A stretch of 64,000 bases of DNA from Berberis thunbergii (GCA_003290165.1 QNQO01000200.1:1-64000), one strand, 5' to 3'. Numbered from the stretch's first letter, positions 33,539 through 44,776 are shown. A program made the numbers and translations. Notes: a model not told the origin generated them from the sequence alone.

Positions 33539-33717
33539 GGAAAATTCTAGGGGTCGAGGGAGGGGTCGAAGGAAAGGGAGCGAGGGATGGGTGGAGGCCA
33601 CCCATCTGCCTCGAGATGAGTGTCAATACGCATCTCGAATCCAAAATGCTCATCTCGAGGCGGATGAGTGATTACCACCCATCCCTCGCCCCTTTACCTC
33701 GCTCTGTAGCAAAGCTC
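33539..33717. mobile_element. Mutator-like MITE with 9-bp TSD (copy 1 of 3)
   Basis: It begins GGAAAATTCTAGGGG and ends ...CTCTGTAGCAAAGCTC (reverse complement GAGCTTTGCTACAGAG). GATGTGCAT flanks it on both sides (33530-33538 and 33718-33726). The sister flank at about 12540 reads GATGTGCATTGTG uninterrupted. 179 bp; inner arms form a partial hairpin around CATCTCGA repeats. Confidence 0.88.
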
Positions 33718-34164
33718 GATGTGCATTGGAATCTCTCAAAAGTTTTAATTTGAATTATAATATGAAAGATTAATTCCAAGAGAACGTAAACAAAAAGGGC
33801 AATTTGAATCCATTTATTTGTCTCATTTGTTACCTGCAATCTCAGTTTCTGGTCCTGTCTGGGTCCTTTGATTGATGAATTTGAACTGTAGCTCCTCTTT
33901 GGAATCTTTGAGTAGTCCACATGTGTAGTCTACGTATGATTTTGGGTGGTAAATTCTTTTCATGTGAATTAGTTTTACGGTAAGTGAATTCGTGAGGTTT
34001 TGAAGCTCCTTAGTACAAGAAGTCTTTGGCATGGCGTCTACTCGAGTCGAATCTAACGTTTTTTCTTTTCGGAAATTGAGTTGCGTTTTAAGGACCCCTA
34101 AACCTTTATATAAATTAAACAAAAATAAAAGCAAATACTGAAACAAACTCTCACAAGAGAGAAT

Positions 34165-35100
34165 TCACCAAAACAAGCCTAGACTATAAACAAACTCAGT
34201 CTTTGTATATTTTGTTTGCTTTCTTAGTTCTATTGGATTTTCGGGGACAGATGCTAAAATCTTTGGTATGGGTGTTAGAGAACGTCTTTGCAGCCGATTC
34301 TGTAAACACATCATCATCACTGGAGAGGCCTGGCTCATGATCTTCTTCAAGAACCTGACAATTTTCCTGTCTCAATCTATTGCATGTGCGGTTCATATCC
34401 TCTTCCCATACATCTTTTAACCAAATGTAGTCTGCCTTCATTGAATCTTTGCCACGACTTGCAATAGCTTCTTGCATTGTAGAAGGAACTTCATTTCCCT
34501 TTTCGTATTCATTTATCATTGTTAACGCATATTCAATCTCAGGATGAGTAAGGATACCTTTCACTTTATTTAGTTCTGCTTCGGTGATTTGTATCACAAT
34601 GCGGTACCCGAATTTCTCACCATCATTGACATCCTGGAGCTATTGTCTTTCTTTGCACTTGAAATATTGGTCGTCGGCATGTTGTTGACTTCTCCTACTT
34701 TATCATCCTCGATTCAGTTGGGCACAATTTCATTTTGGTACTTAATTACTTCCATGTTCTTCCACCAATTCGATGTCATTCTTTTCTATTGTCTGGTCTT
34801 CTACAACTGTTGTCTGATTTTCTTCTGTCACTGCAACATTGATGTCATTCACATTATGAGTAAAGCTGTTGAGCATAGCTTTGTCTGCATCCGTCAAATG
34901 TGTTAGTTCTTCAGGAGTATATCCACAATTTGAGTCCATCTTCTTGGCTGTGTTCAACTTTTCTGAACTGATTTCAACTTCAACTTTGTTTTTGCCCTAT
35001 TAGTACCAGCTTCATCATTGTATTCATAAACCGAGTCCAGAATGACTGAAAGATTTGTAGTTTTTTGTTTATAGTATTGTTCTTGTGCTTCTTGTTTTCA
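34165..35100 (-). pseudogene. LINE ORF1-type remnant, sister of the 6690-9000 copy
   Basis: The minus strand has an open piece, 34597-34196, reading TEAELNKVKGILTHPEIEYA, then MINEYEKGN, SMQ-type helix and an acidic SSDDDVFTE tail. Upstream on the same strand a second piece, 34957-34742, reads MNTAKKMDSNCGYTPEELTHL. The order and spacing match 6690-7148 plus 8487-9000 without the hAT. It is cut off at about 35100, before the zinc-knuckle part. Confidence 0.7.
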
Positions 35101-35480
35101 TTCAGTCATCCATGTTCATGAGTCTCACAAATTTCAATCCTTTCATTCATTTTACTACTTATTAGTGAACCAATTGGATTGGGTATCCTTTAAGCTTCTC
35201 AAGAAGATCCAGGAGCTTGAAGCAGGGCATGCTCACCTGAAGCAGGAGATGTCAAAACTGATGATTGGTGATGGGGTAGAAACCCCAAATTTGAGCATGG
35301 AAGCTAGAGATCTCACTCTGTATCACCCCAGAGATCAAGATTGAATTCTTCGAGAAAGGGAAGTGGTGGGTTTGAAGGAGCAGGGGCTTGGAAGAAGGGT
35401 TCGGCTTCTTTCATGCATCCATCGCCTTTGCAGAGGGAGAGTAGAAGTCGTAGTGATTCTTTAAACCCCAGTGGTAGAGG

Positions 35481-36677
35481 TAGGGATGGCAGTGGGGCGG
35501 ATTTTCACAGATATCCGCCCCACTCGCCACGTTTGGGGCGGATTTGGTAAAGGGTTTCTGGATTTTGGGGCGGATACGGATTTTCAATTTGTATCCGTTT
35601 ATTAATCGGGGCGGATACGGATTTGGCCATATCCGCCCCACGGATATCCGTTTATTCGATAAATTTACAAAAATACCCTCCCCTATATAAAGGATTAAAC
35701 TCAATATCTCTCACAAATAGACCCTTTCACATCTCACACACAGAGTACACAGACCCTCAATATCTCCCCTTGGCTTCACACACAGACCCTCAATTTCTCT
35801 CTTTGGCTTCTCACAGCGAAATCGTCCCTTGAAGGCGGAGGCCGAAGGGTCTTCACTCTCACAGCGTCCCTTCTTCGGTCCCTTCTTCTCTCTCACAGCG
35901 TCCCTTCTTCGATCCATTCTTCTCTCAAATATCAAATCTCAAAATGAAAGATCACAGATCACAGATCACAGATCTAAAATCAGAGAGATCTCAGATCAGA
36001 TCCCCGCCTTCCTGCTCCACGACTCTGATCAGAGATCCCCGCCTTCCTGCTTAGATCAGATCAGAGATCCTCGCCTTCCTGAGATCAGATCAGAGATCCC
36101 CGCCTTCCTGAGATTAGATCAGTTCAGAAATCCCTCTCCGCCTTCCTGAGATCAAATCAAATCAGTCTGCCTTCCTGAGATCAGAGATCCCCGCCTTATC
36201 TGATCTCAGATCTGAGATTTCTGAGACCGAAATTTTGTATGTATTCTGAGATCGAAATTTTATATGTATTCTTAGATCTGAGATCCCGCCTTCTGTGATT
36301 CTTTAGATCAAATTTTTTTTTTTTTGTATGTGTTCTTAGAGATATTCTCTCAACTGATTGTTTGAGAATTTTTGTATAATTTTTTTGTAATGATACAGAA
36401 ATTTTGTATGTATTCTCACAACTGATGATGTTACATACAAATTTGTTTTAACGGATATTTGTGATATCTGAATTCTGAAATTATCTTACTCTGTTTTTTT
36501 TTTTTTTCCTTTGGGTATTTGGGCGGGGCGGATATCCACTAATCCGTTCGGTTTGGGGATGGTTTTTACAAAATATGGTAAACGGATATTCGGGGCGGAT
36601 TTGGATATCCGTGATTTTCAGTTGGGCGGGGATGGATTTGTCCAAATCCGCCCCAATCCGCCCCGTTGCCATCCCTG
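35481..36677. mobile_element. hAT-like non-autonomous element inserted in the MAPKKK fragment
   Basis: The ends are TAGGGATGGCAGTGGGGCGG and CCGCCCCGTTGCCATCCCTG, with repeated GGGGCGGAT(A/T)... subterminal motifs. The insertion lies in the Gly/Ser-rich linker of the MAPKKK reading frame. The flanks GTAGAGGT and GTGGTGGT agree at 6 of 8 positions, an eroded TSD (the exact boundary is uncertain by one base). There is no transposase. A truncated relative is at 43708-43987, where the end reads ...CATCCCTA. Confidence 0.78.
35990..36205. repeat. Minisatellite of about 30-36 bp inside the hAT
   Basis: GATCAGAGATCCCCGCCTTC (followed by CTGA) is repeated about seven times with variants. The open frame through it at 35829-36149 is a by-product of the repeat. 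Confidence 0.8.
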
Positions 36678-36788
36678 TGGTGGTGGTGTTAATGGTCCCG
36701 TAGCTGTGAACTTCACTGATAAGCAGTATTTGAATATATTGCAGTCCATGGGTCAATCAGTTCATATCTTTGATCTACAGTATCTGGA

Positions 36789-36978
36789 CATCTCTTCCTC
36801 AATATTTTGATAACGCATCAGCTCTACATCAAAGACCTCAGCTGTCCACTCCTCTCTAACTACTGACTGTACCCACCTCGGTAGATCAGCTATAACATCT
36901 CTCCCTGGAGACTGTAATGGAGCTTTGCCAGTGAGCATTTCAAGCAAGAGAAGCCCCAAAACTGTAAACATCAGATTT
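36789..36978 (-). pseudogene. Fragment of an LRR receptor-like kinase C-terminal kinase exon
   Basis: The minus strand reads KSDVYSFG, then after a frameshift [39 protein letters not shown] and [14 protein letters not shown]. This is kinase subdomains IX-XI of the plant LRR receptor-like 'inactive kinase' group. It stops at EEEM, next to the MAPKKK fragment in opposite orientation. About 60 of the roughly 600 residues are present. Confidence 0.82.
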
Positions 36979-37204
36979 ATGAGTTGCCTTCCTTGTTCAC
37001 GTTTGAAGCTGATAACCTTTCTTCCACTTGCGTCTATTTCAAGAAGAGGAAAACCAAGATTTGAGACAAAAAGATGAAATACAAAGAGAGAGAGGAGAGG
37101 AGAGTACCTGAAGATGAAATACAGAGAGGAGAAGAGAGAAGAGGCTTCGTCTTCGAACAACATCGACTTGGACTTCGACTCTTCGAGCCGTTTGAATCGT
37201 GATA
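36979..37204. other. Unassigned sequence beside the receptor-kinase fragment
   Basis: An open minus-strand frame continues through here without a recognised domain. The CAG/GTACTC at about 37108 on the minus strand looks like a splice donor, so this may be further captured gene sequence (inference). Confidence 0.3.
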
Positions 37205-37760
37205 AAAATGAACTAATACAGTGAAGTCTAACATGGCCCCTACTCGACGATGACACATAAATTGAGAAACAGCACTATTAGAACCTTGTAACTAGTGAGG
37301 TATAATTCTAGGCTGCCCGCTTTGATGGCCTTTTTTGACAGCCTTTAGGGGGGGGGGGTGAAAATACAATTTTGTCCTCCTTTTTAACCACCTTCTCAAA
37401 AAGTGTTTTAAAGAGGAGGGAGGGCAAAATTGTATTTTCGCCCCCCAAGACTGTCAAAAAAGGCCACCGAGCTGTGTAGCATTACTCACTAGTGAGTACC
37501 ATTATATAGATAAAAATAGACACCATCCCTTGAAGTTCAAGTTCTAAGGAAATTGAATTAACAAAATGGGATGAAGAATGTGTCACAAACTACGGATAAA
37601 ATGGGATGGGTACCTTGTGGAATTGGACATTCCATGCCATCGGGCGCTAATAGAATAAACTTTTCAAATTGACTTGGAAGCCAAAGGCATTTCCTAATGC
37701 TAAATACTAAACTTTTGTATAGTATCTGAAGTCTAAGGTCATTGTTTATGGTTCAAACAA
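37205..37760 (+). repeat. Dispersed repeat, sister of 14555-15200
   Basis: Matches 14555-15200 with an internal deletion after about 37550 and a MITE at 37300-37487. No coding content is seen. Confidence 0.75.
37300..37487. mobile_element. Mutator-like MITE with 9-bp TSD (copy 2 of 3)
   Basis: It begins GTATAATTCTAGGCTG and ends CTGTGTAGCATTACTC (reverse complement GAGTAATGCTACACAG). ACTAGTGAG flanks it on both sides (37291-37299 and 37488-37496). The sister repeat at about 14651 reads AACTAGTGAGTACC uninterrupted. 188 bp; the inner arms are strongly inverted (TGGCCTTTTTTGACAG against CTGTCAAAAAAGGCCA). Confidence 0.9.
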
Positions 37761-40147
37761 AATGTCAAAACACCATTTTAACATTTCATGTTCTACAATT
37801 TTAGACAGTCATGTTTGCTACTCCTTTTTTTTAGTTTTTTTTTTTTTGCCTTTTTTAAGTTTTTTATAAATAATGGATAAAAAGTGTAAAAACGCCAAAA
37901 AAAAAATTATATATATATATATAACTCTAACAAACATGAATGGCTAGAATTACTCTTTTATATTAGTGGGTGTCAATTTTATTTTGATGTATTGATGACT
38001 TTCCTTTTACGTTGACAATATCAAAAGCAACTCCTAATGGTTGATGAAAATTACAAGTTTTTTGTATTTTCTTCCCAAATTTTTTCAACCTAATATCTAG
38101 GTTTGTACCAAAACTCAGAAAAAACAAAGTCGATTTGCCAATGTTGCCTACGCCACTTTTTCAAACCTATATTTCTAATTTGCAATATTAATAAGGAAAA
38201 TCAAAGTTGCCAACTGCATCCCACAACCTCTATACTTTTATTTATTCTCTGGATGTTGATTCCCTCCTAAACATTCCAATTTCTATATGTTTGGTTTGGC
38301 CCATTTTCATGCTTGATGATGGGGGGTTTCAAATTTGTTATATCACCAATTAAATGTCAATTTTCTATTTCCATCTTTTGCAAAACTATTTTTTCTTCCC
38401 TCCTTTGTAATGTCCCACTCTAATACTACTAGTATTGTCCCCAACTGCCTAAGCGATGTAGTACACAACTTGTATGTTCTCACCTGGTCATGGGCTGGGT
38501 TCCTTTAGTACAAGCTACCTCCTTTCCTTTTCTCGGAAGTGTCTGAAATTGGGCTGTCACATAATTTACTCCTCTTGAAACTTCAAATATTTCAGGGTTC
38601 AAAAAGTTTCAACAAATAACTCAAAACCATTCAAGGCAACTTTAGTGGACTTTACAATTCATTAATTGAACTTGTGAATTGCAAAAAAGTCCACAAATTA
38701 TGCGAACTGCAAGCCCAAACTTATGGACCTCCTTCCATTGAGCCCATTTGCTCCAAACTTATGGACCTCAACTATACAGAGCCTAGCTTCCATAAGCTCC
38801 GCCTTTTTCGGCCTCCACTGCTCGAGATCATCAAAAGTGAGGGCTTCCATTTGGCGTCTCCAATGAAAACCAAGTAATGGAGAAATTTTCCATTCTTTCC
38901 AATGCGGGCTTCTCAAACAAACGAGTCTAGCACGCGCAGAAGAGCCCTGAATGAGGCATGCTCAACATAGTGATAGTCGACTCGTTTTTTGGTTTCCATA
39001 GTTTTCAGGTGAGATTGTCGGAATGTTAAAGCCCACTTCAGTTGTCAGGTTGTCTCCCTAACAATTCTTATGTAAGTTTACGATGTAGGAGTACTACTAG
39101 TACGCACTATTATATGTTGTAGTCTCACGCCTTTGCTTTTCCTTTCACTTGACAAGTGATTAGAATGACCCTCTCTACGAGTCTGACCTTTTACGAAGAT
39201 TGACAATTTATAAAAATCCAAATCTTTTCTCAATTTTCTAATTTATTAGGAAGTTGAGCAAAAGTCGAACATAGGCGGGTCACATGAATTTTTTTTTTTT
39301 TTTTTTAAACCCTGAACCCTCCCCCACCCCGTCAGATGAAGGTTTATATATGCGTGTTCGACTAAACTCAACAGAAAACCTATCATTAGATTTATGGAGT
39401 AGAAGTTATTGATGGGTGGTGGTGATTATCAGCGGTGGCTCGCAAGCACAGGACCTAGATTTATAAGGGTATGGCTCGGTGGTGGTGGTGATGGTGGTTG
39501 TGAAACTTAATTGAAAAAAAAAAAATTTGAAGGAATAACGGAGTTTAGAGGTCATGTGCCTATTTTGAAAACAGCAACTGAATGAGCACAAAGAAAAATC
39601 CCGATTAAAAACATTGTAAACCCAAAGAAAACACAAGGTTTGACTGGTTTAGGAGAAGAGTTTTAAAAAGTTAGTACAACAAACTCATGGACCTTCAAAA
39701 TATAATCAAACAAATCATTATTGGCTTTAAGAAAATTTGTATGCGACATTGTAATCATGATCTAATTAGAAGCTTATACTCAATCCTTAAAGCAATGTTG
39801 TGCATGTAAATTTTCATCGGATTATGTGTTGATTACGCGGAGCAATATACATCTAAAGAAATTTTTTACATTGGTGTGGTGTCTGCTCCAAAGACTCCAA
39901 ATGTCAAAGTTAAAACAATGCATTTAAAAAATTATTTATTTATCTGTGTTTTAAGATAGAATTGTGAATCAAAAAAGAGTTACCCGAAAATAATTGTATT
40001 TGACTATTTATAGAGGTAGAATGAGCTAACTACTAAAAATGAGTCTGACACGTGGCAGATCGAGGACCAACTGCTCGTAGACGAGTGAAAACATGGCAGT
40101 TCAAGAGTCAATTGTTCGTAAACGAGTGAGACACGTGGTAGGTTGGG
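37761..40147. other. No recognisable gene
   Basis: AT-rich DNA with homopolymer runs. A short TA run lies at about 37908-37922 and a duplicated phrase CCAAACTTATGGACCTC at about 38714 and 38753. No domain is visible in any frame. Confidence 0.4.
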
Positions 40148-40315
40148 AGTCATTGATAGATGTAACTTTTCATTGATGGTTGTAACCTCTTGTTGATGGT
40201 TGTAATTTCTCGTAGATGGTTGTAGCTTTCGTCGATGATTATAACTTTTCGTAGATGGTTGTGACTTTCGTCATCGATTGTAACTTTCCATTAATGGTTA
40301 TAACTTTCTGTTTGG
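40148..40315. repeat. Degenerate tandem repeat of about 24-26 bp, 7-8 units
   Basis: Units of the type GATGGTTGTAACTTTTCGT follow one another with base changes (GATAGATGTAACTTTTCATT, GATGGTTGTAATTTCTCGTA, GATGGTTGTGACTTTCGTC). Non-coding. Confidence 0.75.
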
Positions 40316-40537
40316 AGAAACTTTTTCTACAGGTTCATATGCTCAACTAGGCATGGTGGTCGGCGCTGAACATTATTCCTCGACTGAAAAAAAAAAAAAA
40401 TGTGTTCTACCGAATTGCATTAGACCCAAATTTGAGTTTTCTATACTTGCATCCGACTTAGGCTGGTTTCTTAAAAACGATCCAAATTATTGAGTTTTCT
40501 TATCCGGTTGAACTAAGAATTGTTTTTACTCCCACAA

Positions 40538-41134
40538 GGGAAATTCTAAGGGAAATTATTGGGCTTGGTGCTTGGTGCTCGGTGCTTGGTAGGGCTGAAA
40601 TGGTTCGGTTTTTCACCTAAACCATGAACCGAACCGACCTAGGTCGGTTTTAAAATTTTCAAACCAAAACCGAACCGACCATTAACAAAATCGATTCGAA
40701 ACCGAACCGATTCTAATTTATGCAAATCGTAACCGAACCGACTAAAATTGAACCAAAATCGAAATAAAACCGAACCGACTGACTATTTTAAACATATTAT
40801 ATTATTTATATATAAAATATATATTATTTATTATATATATTCGGTCGGTTCGGTTTGGTCGGTTAAAATCACATAGAAACCGAAAACCGAACCGACCACT
40901 TCGGTTTTGAATTTTTTAAAACCGAAACCGATCCGAACCGAATTTAAACCGAATCAATCGGTTCAATTTTAATCGATTCAGTCGATTTAGTCGGTTTGAT
41001 CGGTTTGATCGGTTATTTGTTCAGCCCTAGTGCTTGGTGCATTAGAACATCATAAATATACCTCGAGATAAGTACATCTACGGTGCCCGGGTGCACCAGG
41101 CACCAAACAGGCACGGTGCACCGTAGCACAGCTC
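40538..41134. mobile_element. Mutator-like MITE with 9-bp TSD (copy 3 of 3), host of a nested hAT
   Basis: It begins GGGAAATTCTAAGGG and ends CACCGTAGCACAGCTC (reverse complement GAGCTGTGCTACGGTG). CTCCCACAA flanks it on both sides (40529-40537 and 41135-41143). Without the nested element (40590-41029) and its duplicated 8 bp, the MITE would be 149 bp. Confidence 0.85.
40590..41029. mobile_element. hAT-like non-autonomous element nested in a MITE
   Basis: The ends are TAGGGCTGAAATGG and ATTTGTTCAGCCCTA. GTGCTTGG is present on both sides (40582-40589 and 41030-41037), but the host is locally repetitive there. The body is full of AACCGAACCGACC/GGTTCGGTTTGGTC motifs in inverted halves, as in hAT elements with subterminal repeats. 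440 bp, non-coding. Confidence 0.8.
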
Positions 41135-41623
41135 CTCCCACAAACGTGTTTGAAGGTAATTTTTTTGCCATTATTTCTCGTGGTACTAAAAAAAAAAAAA
41201 AAAAAAGTTAGAAAAAAGGGAGAGGTGACTTGAGATGGAATACAAGAGCTTTTCCAAGCACCCACCACATGGGCTCACATGTTTTATGTGGTAGGGTTAC
41301 CTAGACAGGTCGTGCTAGTGGAGCCCACAAATAGTAAGGGCAGCCCACAGATCCAACACTAAACACAAGAGCTGTTCTAGCCGCAGACATGAAATCAAAC
41401 CACTCTCCCCAACGTGTTATTGTATTCACCGCAGAAGGCCAGAAGAATCTAAAATTCTGATTTCTTCCCAACACAAACAAAACAAGCAGCTAGCTATAGC
41501 TAGGGTTGCCTTATGACTTGTGAGGCATTAAAGCCAACTGTTGTTTTACCCAACTTCATTAACTGTTAACCAAGTTGATTACAGTATCCCTAGGAATTAC
41601 ATCCCTTCAAAAACATAAATTAC

Positions 41624-43215
41624 GGGGGTGTATTATATATGGATTCTTATAGAATTGATAAATAATTTGAAAAGTTCACAGACTCTTTAAATTGTCCACA
41701 GACTCTTTAAATTATTCACGGACTTCTGATGATTCCTTAAATCCATAGACTTTTGCTACAGACTTTCTAGAGATTTATGAAAATCCACGGACTTTGTATG
41801 AACGACTTTTACAAATTTCTAATTATTTGCAAGATAAAAAAAAAGTTGGTACTGACATATCCTCTAACGAACCAAATATATTAAACATTGGAGAACAAGA
41901 CATATATCAAAAAGATAACCAGGCAGGTAATGACATGAAATCGCAATCCAACATTCAACAAAATCAAATCATTCAACACAACCAAATTAAAAATCATCAC
42001 TTGCAAAATGAAATAAACACACACTATTTAGCCTTATACATATAAAAAGTATCAAACTACATGACTTAAAATCCAAATGGCATATAGCTTATTAACTTTA
42101 TGCATCCCTTTGTGCCCAAGTGATCGAGGGTAATGCAGTCAAAGCAATCGTGCGCAGATGCTCTAAATGGACAATGTGGCATGACAAGCAATAAGTGCAT
42201 AAGTTTCAAAGCACCTTTATGAAATTATGTAATTGTAGGAATAAAGTTTGAATGAAAACCTAGAAAATAATGCAAAATCATATACCTCCTGCCACAACCA
42301 GTTATAATACCCAAGTATGGAGTTGTCAGTTTTGATAAATGTTCATTGAGAATTATCATATCCACACATAACCCCCCACCATGCTTATTACCTAACACAT
42401 CCTATTAATAACCCTCACCCCCTAGCGAGCACAAAAGATACGCTGCAATTTTCTTAATAGAAGTTTGTCGCTAGGCTTTCGCATTAGGAATCTAAAACCC
42501 TATAACTGCTATGCTGAGAGTACCCATCGTTTCCCATTCCTAGTTGGCGTAAAGGTGTAAGATTAAACATACCAAACTGATGCTATAAAAAAAAAATGAA
42601 ACGGAGTTGTATCGAAAAGAAAGGGAAAGGTAGAAAAGAAAGAGAGAGAAGTTATTTTCTCTCATCTTTGTACGACACAAAGTTGGGATAAGGGAAAGAT
42701 GAGATTTAGCATGAGAGAATGCAAATGGATTGGCCTAACTTTGTTGTGGTGGTGACCCTTGAGTCTGCAGAGGCACAACTTGTCGAAGAGGGTATGAAAA
42801 TGGCTAGTATTGATGAGAAGAAGAATGAGAAGAGACTAGTTACAGAGAATAAGAAGAAGATGTGATAAAAGAGGGAGGGAGACTTTTTTTCACGTTGAAA
42901 TCTTTGATATGGAGGCTGGCAAATTATTGAACTTTGTTATTTATACCTAACACTACAAAGTCCATGAGAATCAATGATTTTCCAAATCCATAAATATGAA
43001 TGATATTTTGAATACCCTAAAACTTTTGTGGACTTTCTGAAATCCATATTGAATACCCTTAGACTTTGTAGATTTCAGAAAGACTTTTTAAAATCCTCAT
43101 TGAATACCCCTAGATTTTTGTGGACTTTTTAAAATCCAAATTGAATACACTTGGATTTGCAGAATCAATGAAATTTATTAAATTGCTCACAAAATTCAGA
43201 TACAATACACTCCCC
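41624..43215. mobile_element. 1.6 kb non-autonomous DNA transposon (PIF/Harbinger-like?)
   Basis: Termini GGGGGTGTATTATATATGG and (reverse complement of the right end) GGGGAGTGTATTGTATCTG match apart from one inserted base and scattered changes. TAC is present on both sides (41621-41623 and 43216-43218). Subterminal motifs such as GGACTTT(N)AAATCC and ATTGAATACCC repeat near both ends. There is no transposase. The frame at 41794-42045 is low-complexity Asn/Gln-rich and is not called a gene. The 3-bp TSD is not the usual TWA, so the superfamily is uncertain. Confidence 0.6.
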
Positions 43216-43707
43216 TACAAGTTTCAAACACAATTACCTTAAACTTCCTAATTCCTACTTTTGAGACCAATCAACTTACACTGATAAATATAAAACATCA
43301 AACGCTTGTAAAAATTTCATCGCGCTCGATTACTTTATCTTGACCGCTATTTTCAATTATGAACGAAGTAATTTAATCATAAATCACCCTTGTGGATAAT
43401 ACGGTTCATGATGAGTTTCTTATGTGTGACTCAACACAATGGCAGCCTGCCAAAGTTCAATGGTTTTTAAAATTGTAATAGATATTGAAAATCATCAAAC
43501 AGCTAAAAAGAGATAAATTCATTTTTATCAAATTACTTCTTTATTGAACTAACTAATAAACCAAACCCATCTCTATGTTCAATTCTAAGTTAAACTTTGC
43601 TAGATTCTATGTTTTATCTTTACTAAGATAACAATTGATTAGTTGTCTTCCCAAATTAATTTATATTTGAATACATTTTTTACTAACATTTTCTTTAATT
43701 TATAATT
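43216..43707. other. No recognisable gene
   Basis: AT-rich spacer without repeats or domains that I can identify. Confidence 0.4.
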
Positions 43708-43987
43708 TCTGAGATCAAGACCGTTTCAGGAGATCTGTTGATATTGATATTCGATTGTTGATATATGTTTTTAGATCTGTTTCTGATATTTGTTTATGTT
43801 GTTTCTGATATTTTGAAAAAAAAATTTCTTTGGGTATTTGAGGCGGGGCGGATATCCACCAATCCGTCCGGTTCGGGGATGGTTTTTACAAAATATGGTA
43901 AACGGATATTCGGGGCGGATTTGGATATCCGTGATCTCTAGCGGGGCGAGGATGGATTTGTCCAAATCCGCCCCGTTGTCATCCCTA
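43708..43987. mobile_element. 3' fragment of the 35481-type hAT element
   Basis: TTTGGGTATTTG(A)GGCGGGGCGG, GGGATGGTTTTTACAAAATATGG and the end CCGCCCCGTTGTCATCCCTA match 36510-36677 closely. The AGATCTG-rich interior upstream matches more loosely. No left end is found, so it is truncated. Confidence 0.8.
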
Positions 43988-44140
43988 ATACAACAAAGTT
44001 GAAACATTCAAAATATCATTGCAACAAAAAAGTTGGTACAATCGAGCCAAATAGTATAGCCAAACACATATAAGAACTTTCCATTTTTAAATACAAAATT
44101 GATGATACATAAAAACGGTCACACCCAAGAGACGTACACG

Positions 44141-44773
44141 TGTCAAGATGATCACGAAGAACTACAGGCCCCGGCATCAACCCAATGTTGATCCGACCCA
44201 AGTAGTTCTAAGCCCGCTCACTTCAGTCCGCTAAGCGGACCCGAACTCTCACATCACACTAGACTCACATGTCTCACAGTTATCCTCAATACCCATAAGT
44301 CATCCTTAGGCAAATATCTCAATGATTAACTTCGGACGAACAACTACAGCTTCTTTCCGCTTCCAATTAGGAAGCAAACACCAGAGTATCTTTCACATAG
44401 GAAAACTCCCTTCTACGGACGGATCTCTCTTGGATTGGAAACTATCTCCCACGTATCAAGGAGCACAGAGCTAACAAAGAACTTCCCTCCTACAGCATGA
44501 CTCCTAATTAGATAGGGATCTCCTCCCTAAACTACGTCTACGATGGCTTGGGTACCAGAACTCCTTGTACTATAAATAAGACATGAGGTTGGTAAATTAA
44601 AGTATGCTAAAAATTCCTTGTTACGACATTACACCTTCCTCATAATCATGTCTGACTTTAGCATTGGAGTGTCATCGACCACCCCATGGTGGTCTGTGGC
44701 TCACGTGTGATATTTGTAGAGGTCAACGGGTTAGTAGGAACCAGGTCAGAGCAGGGAGCGAAAAACAACTACA
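44141..44773 (+). mobile_element. 5' LTR of a Ty3/Gypsy element
   Basis: It starts TGTCAAGATGATCACGAAG and ends near AACAACTACA. It matches the 3' LTR at 48909 over most of its length (TACAGGCCC, CTCACATCACACTAGAC, GTCCTCCTTAGGCA-type blocks). TATAAATAAG at 44571 is the LTR TATA box, and the TGACTTTAGCATTGGAGTG segment follows downstream. Confidence 0.85.
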
Positions 44774-44776
44774 TTA

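Larger units (their letters stand above)
35185..36785 (+). pseudogene. 5' fragment of a PAS-domain Raf-like MAPKKK gene, split by a hAT
   Basis: The reading LLKKIQELEAGHAHLKQEMS, then (after a frameshift near 35320) SHSVSPQRSRLNSSRKGSGG and WKKGSASFMHPSPLQRES, is the N-terminal part of plant PAS-containing Raf-type MAPKKKs. After the hAT at 35481-36677 it resumes GGVNGPVAVNFTDKQYLNIL and [13 protein letters not shown], the start of the PAS domain. The rest of the PAS domain and the kinase are absent. The first codons are replaced by unrelated sequence (QLDWVSF...). At about 36785 it abuts a receptor-kinase fragment on the other strand. Not functional. Confidence 0.82.

Noticed and set aside
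35829..36149. 106-codon open frame with repeats
   Set aside because: Produced by the minisatellite of the hAT element; not a repeat protein gene.
36762..37256. 164-codon minus-strand open frame taken as one kinase gene
   Set aside because: Only 36789-36978 is kinase-like and even this needs a frameshift; the rest is unrelated.
41794..42045. 83-codon Asn/Gln-rich open frame inside the 1.6 kb transposon
   Set aside because: Low complexity, no transposase motif.
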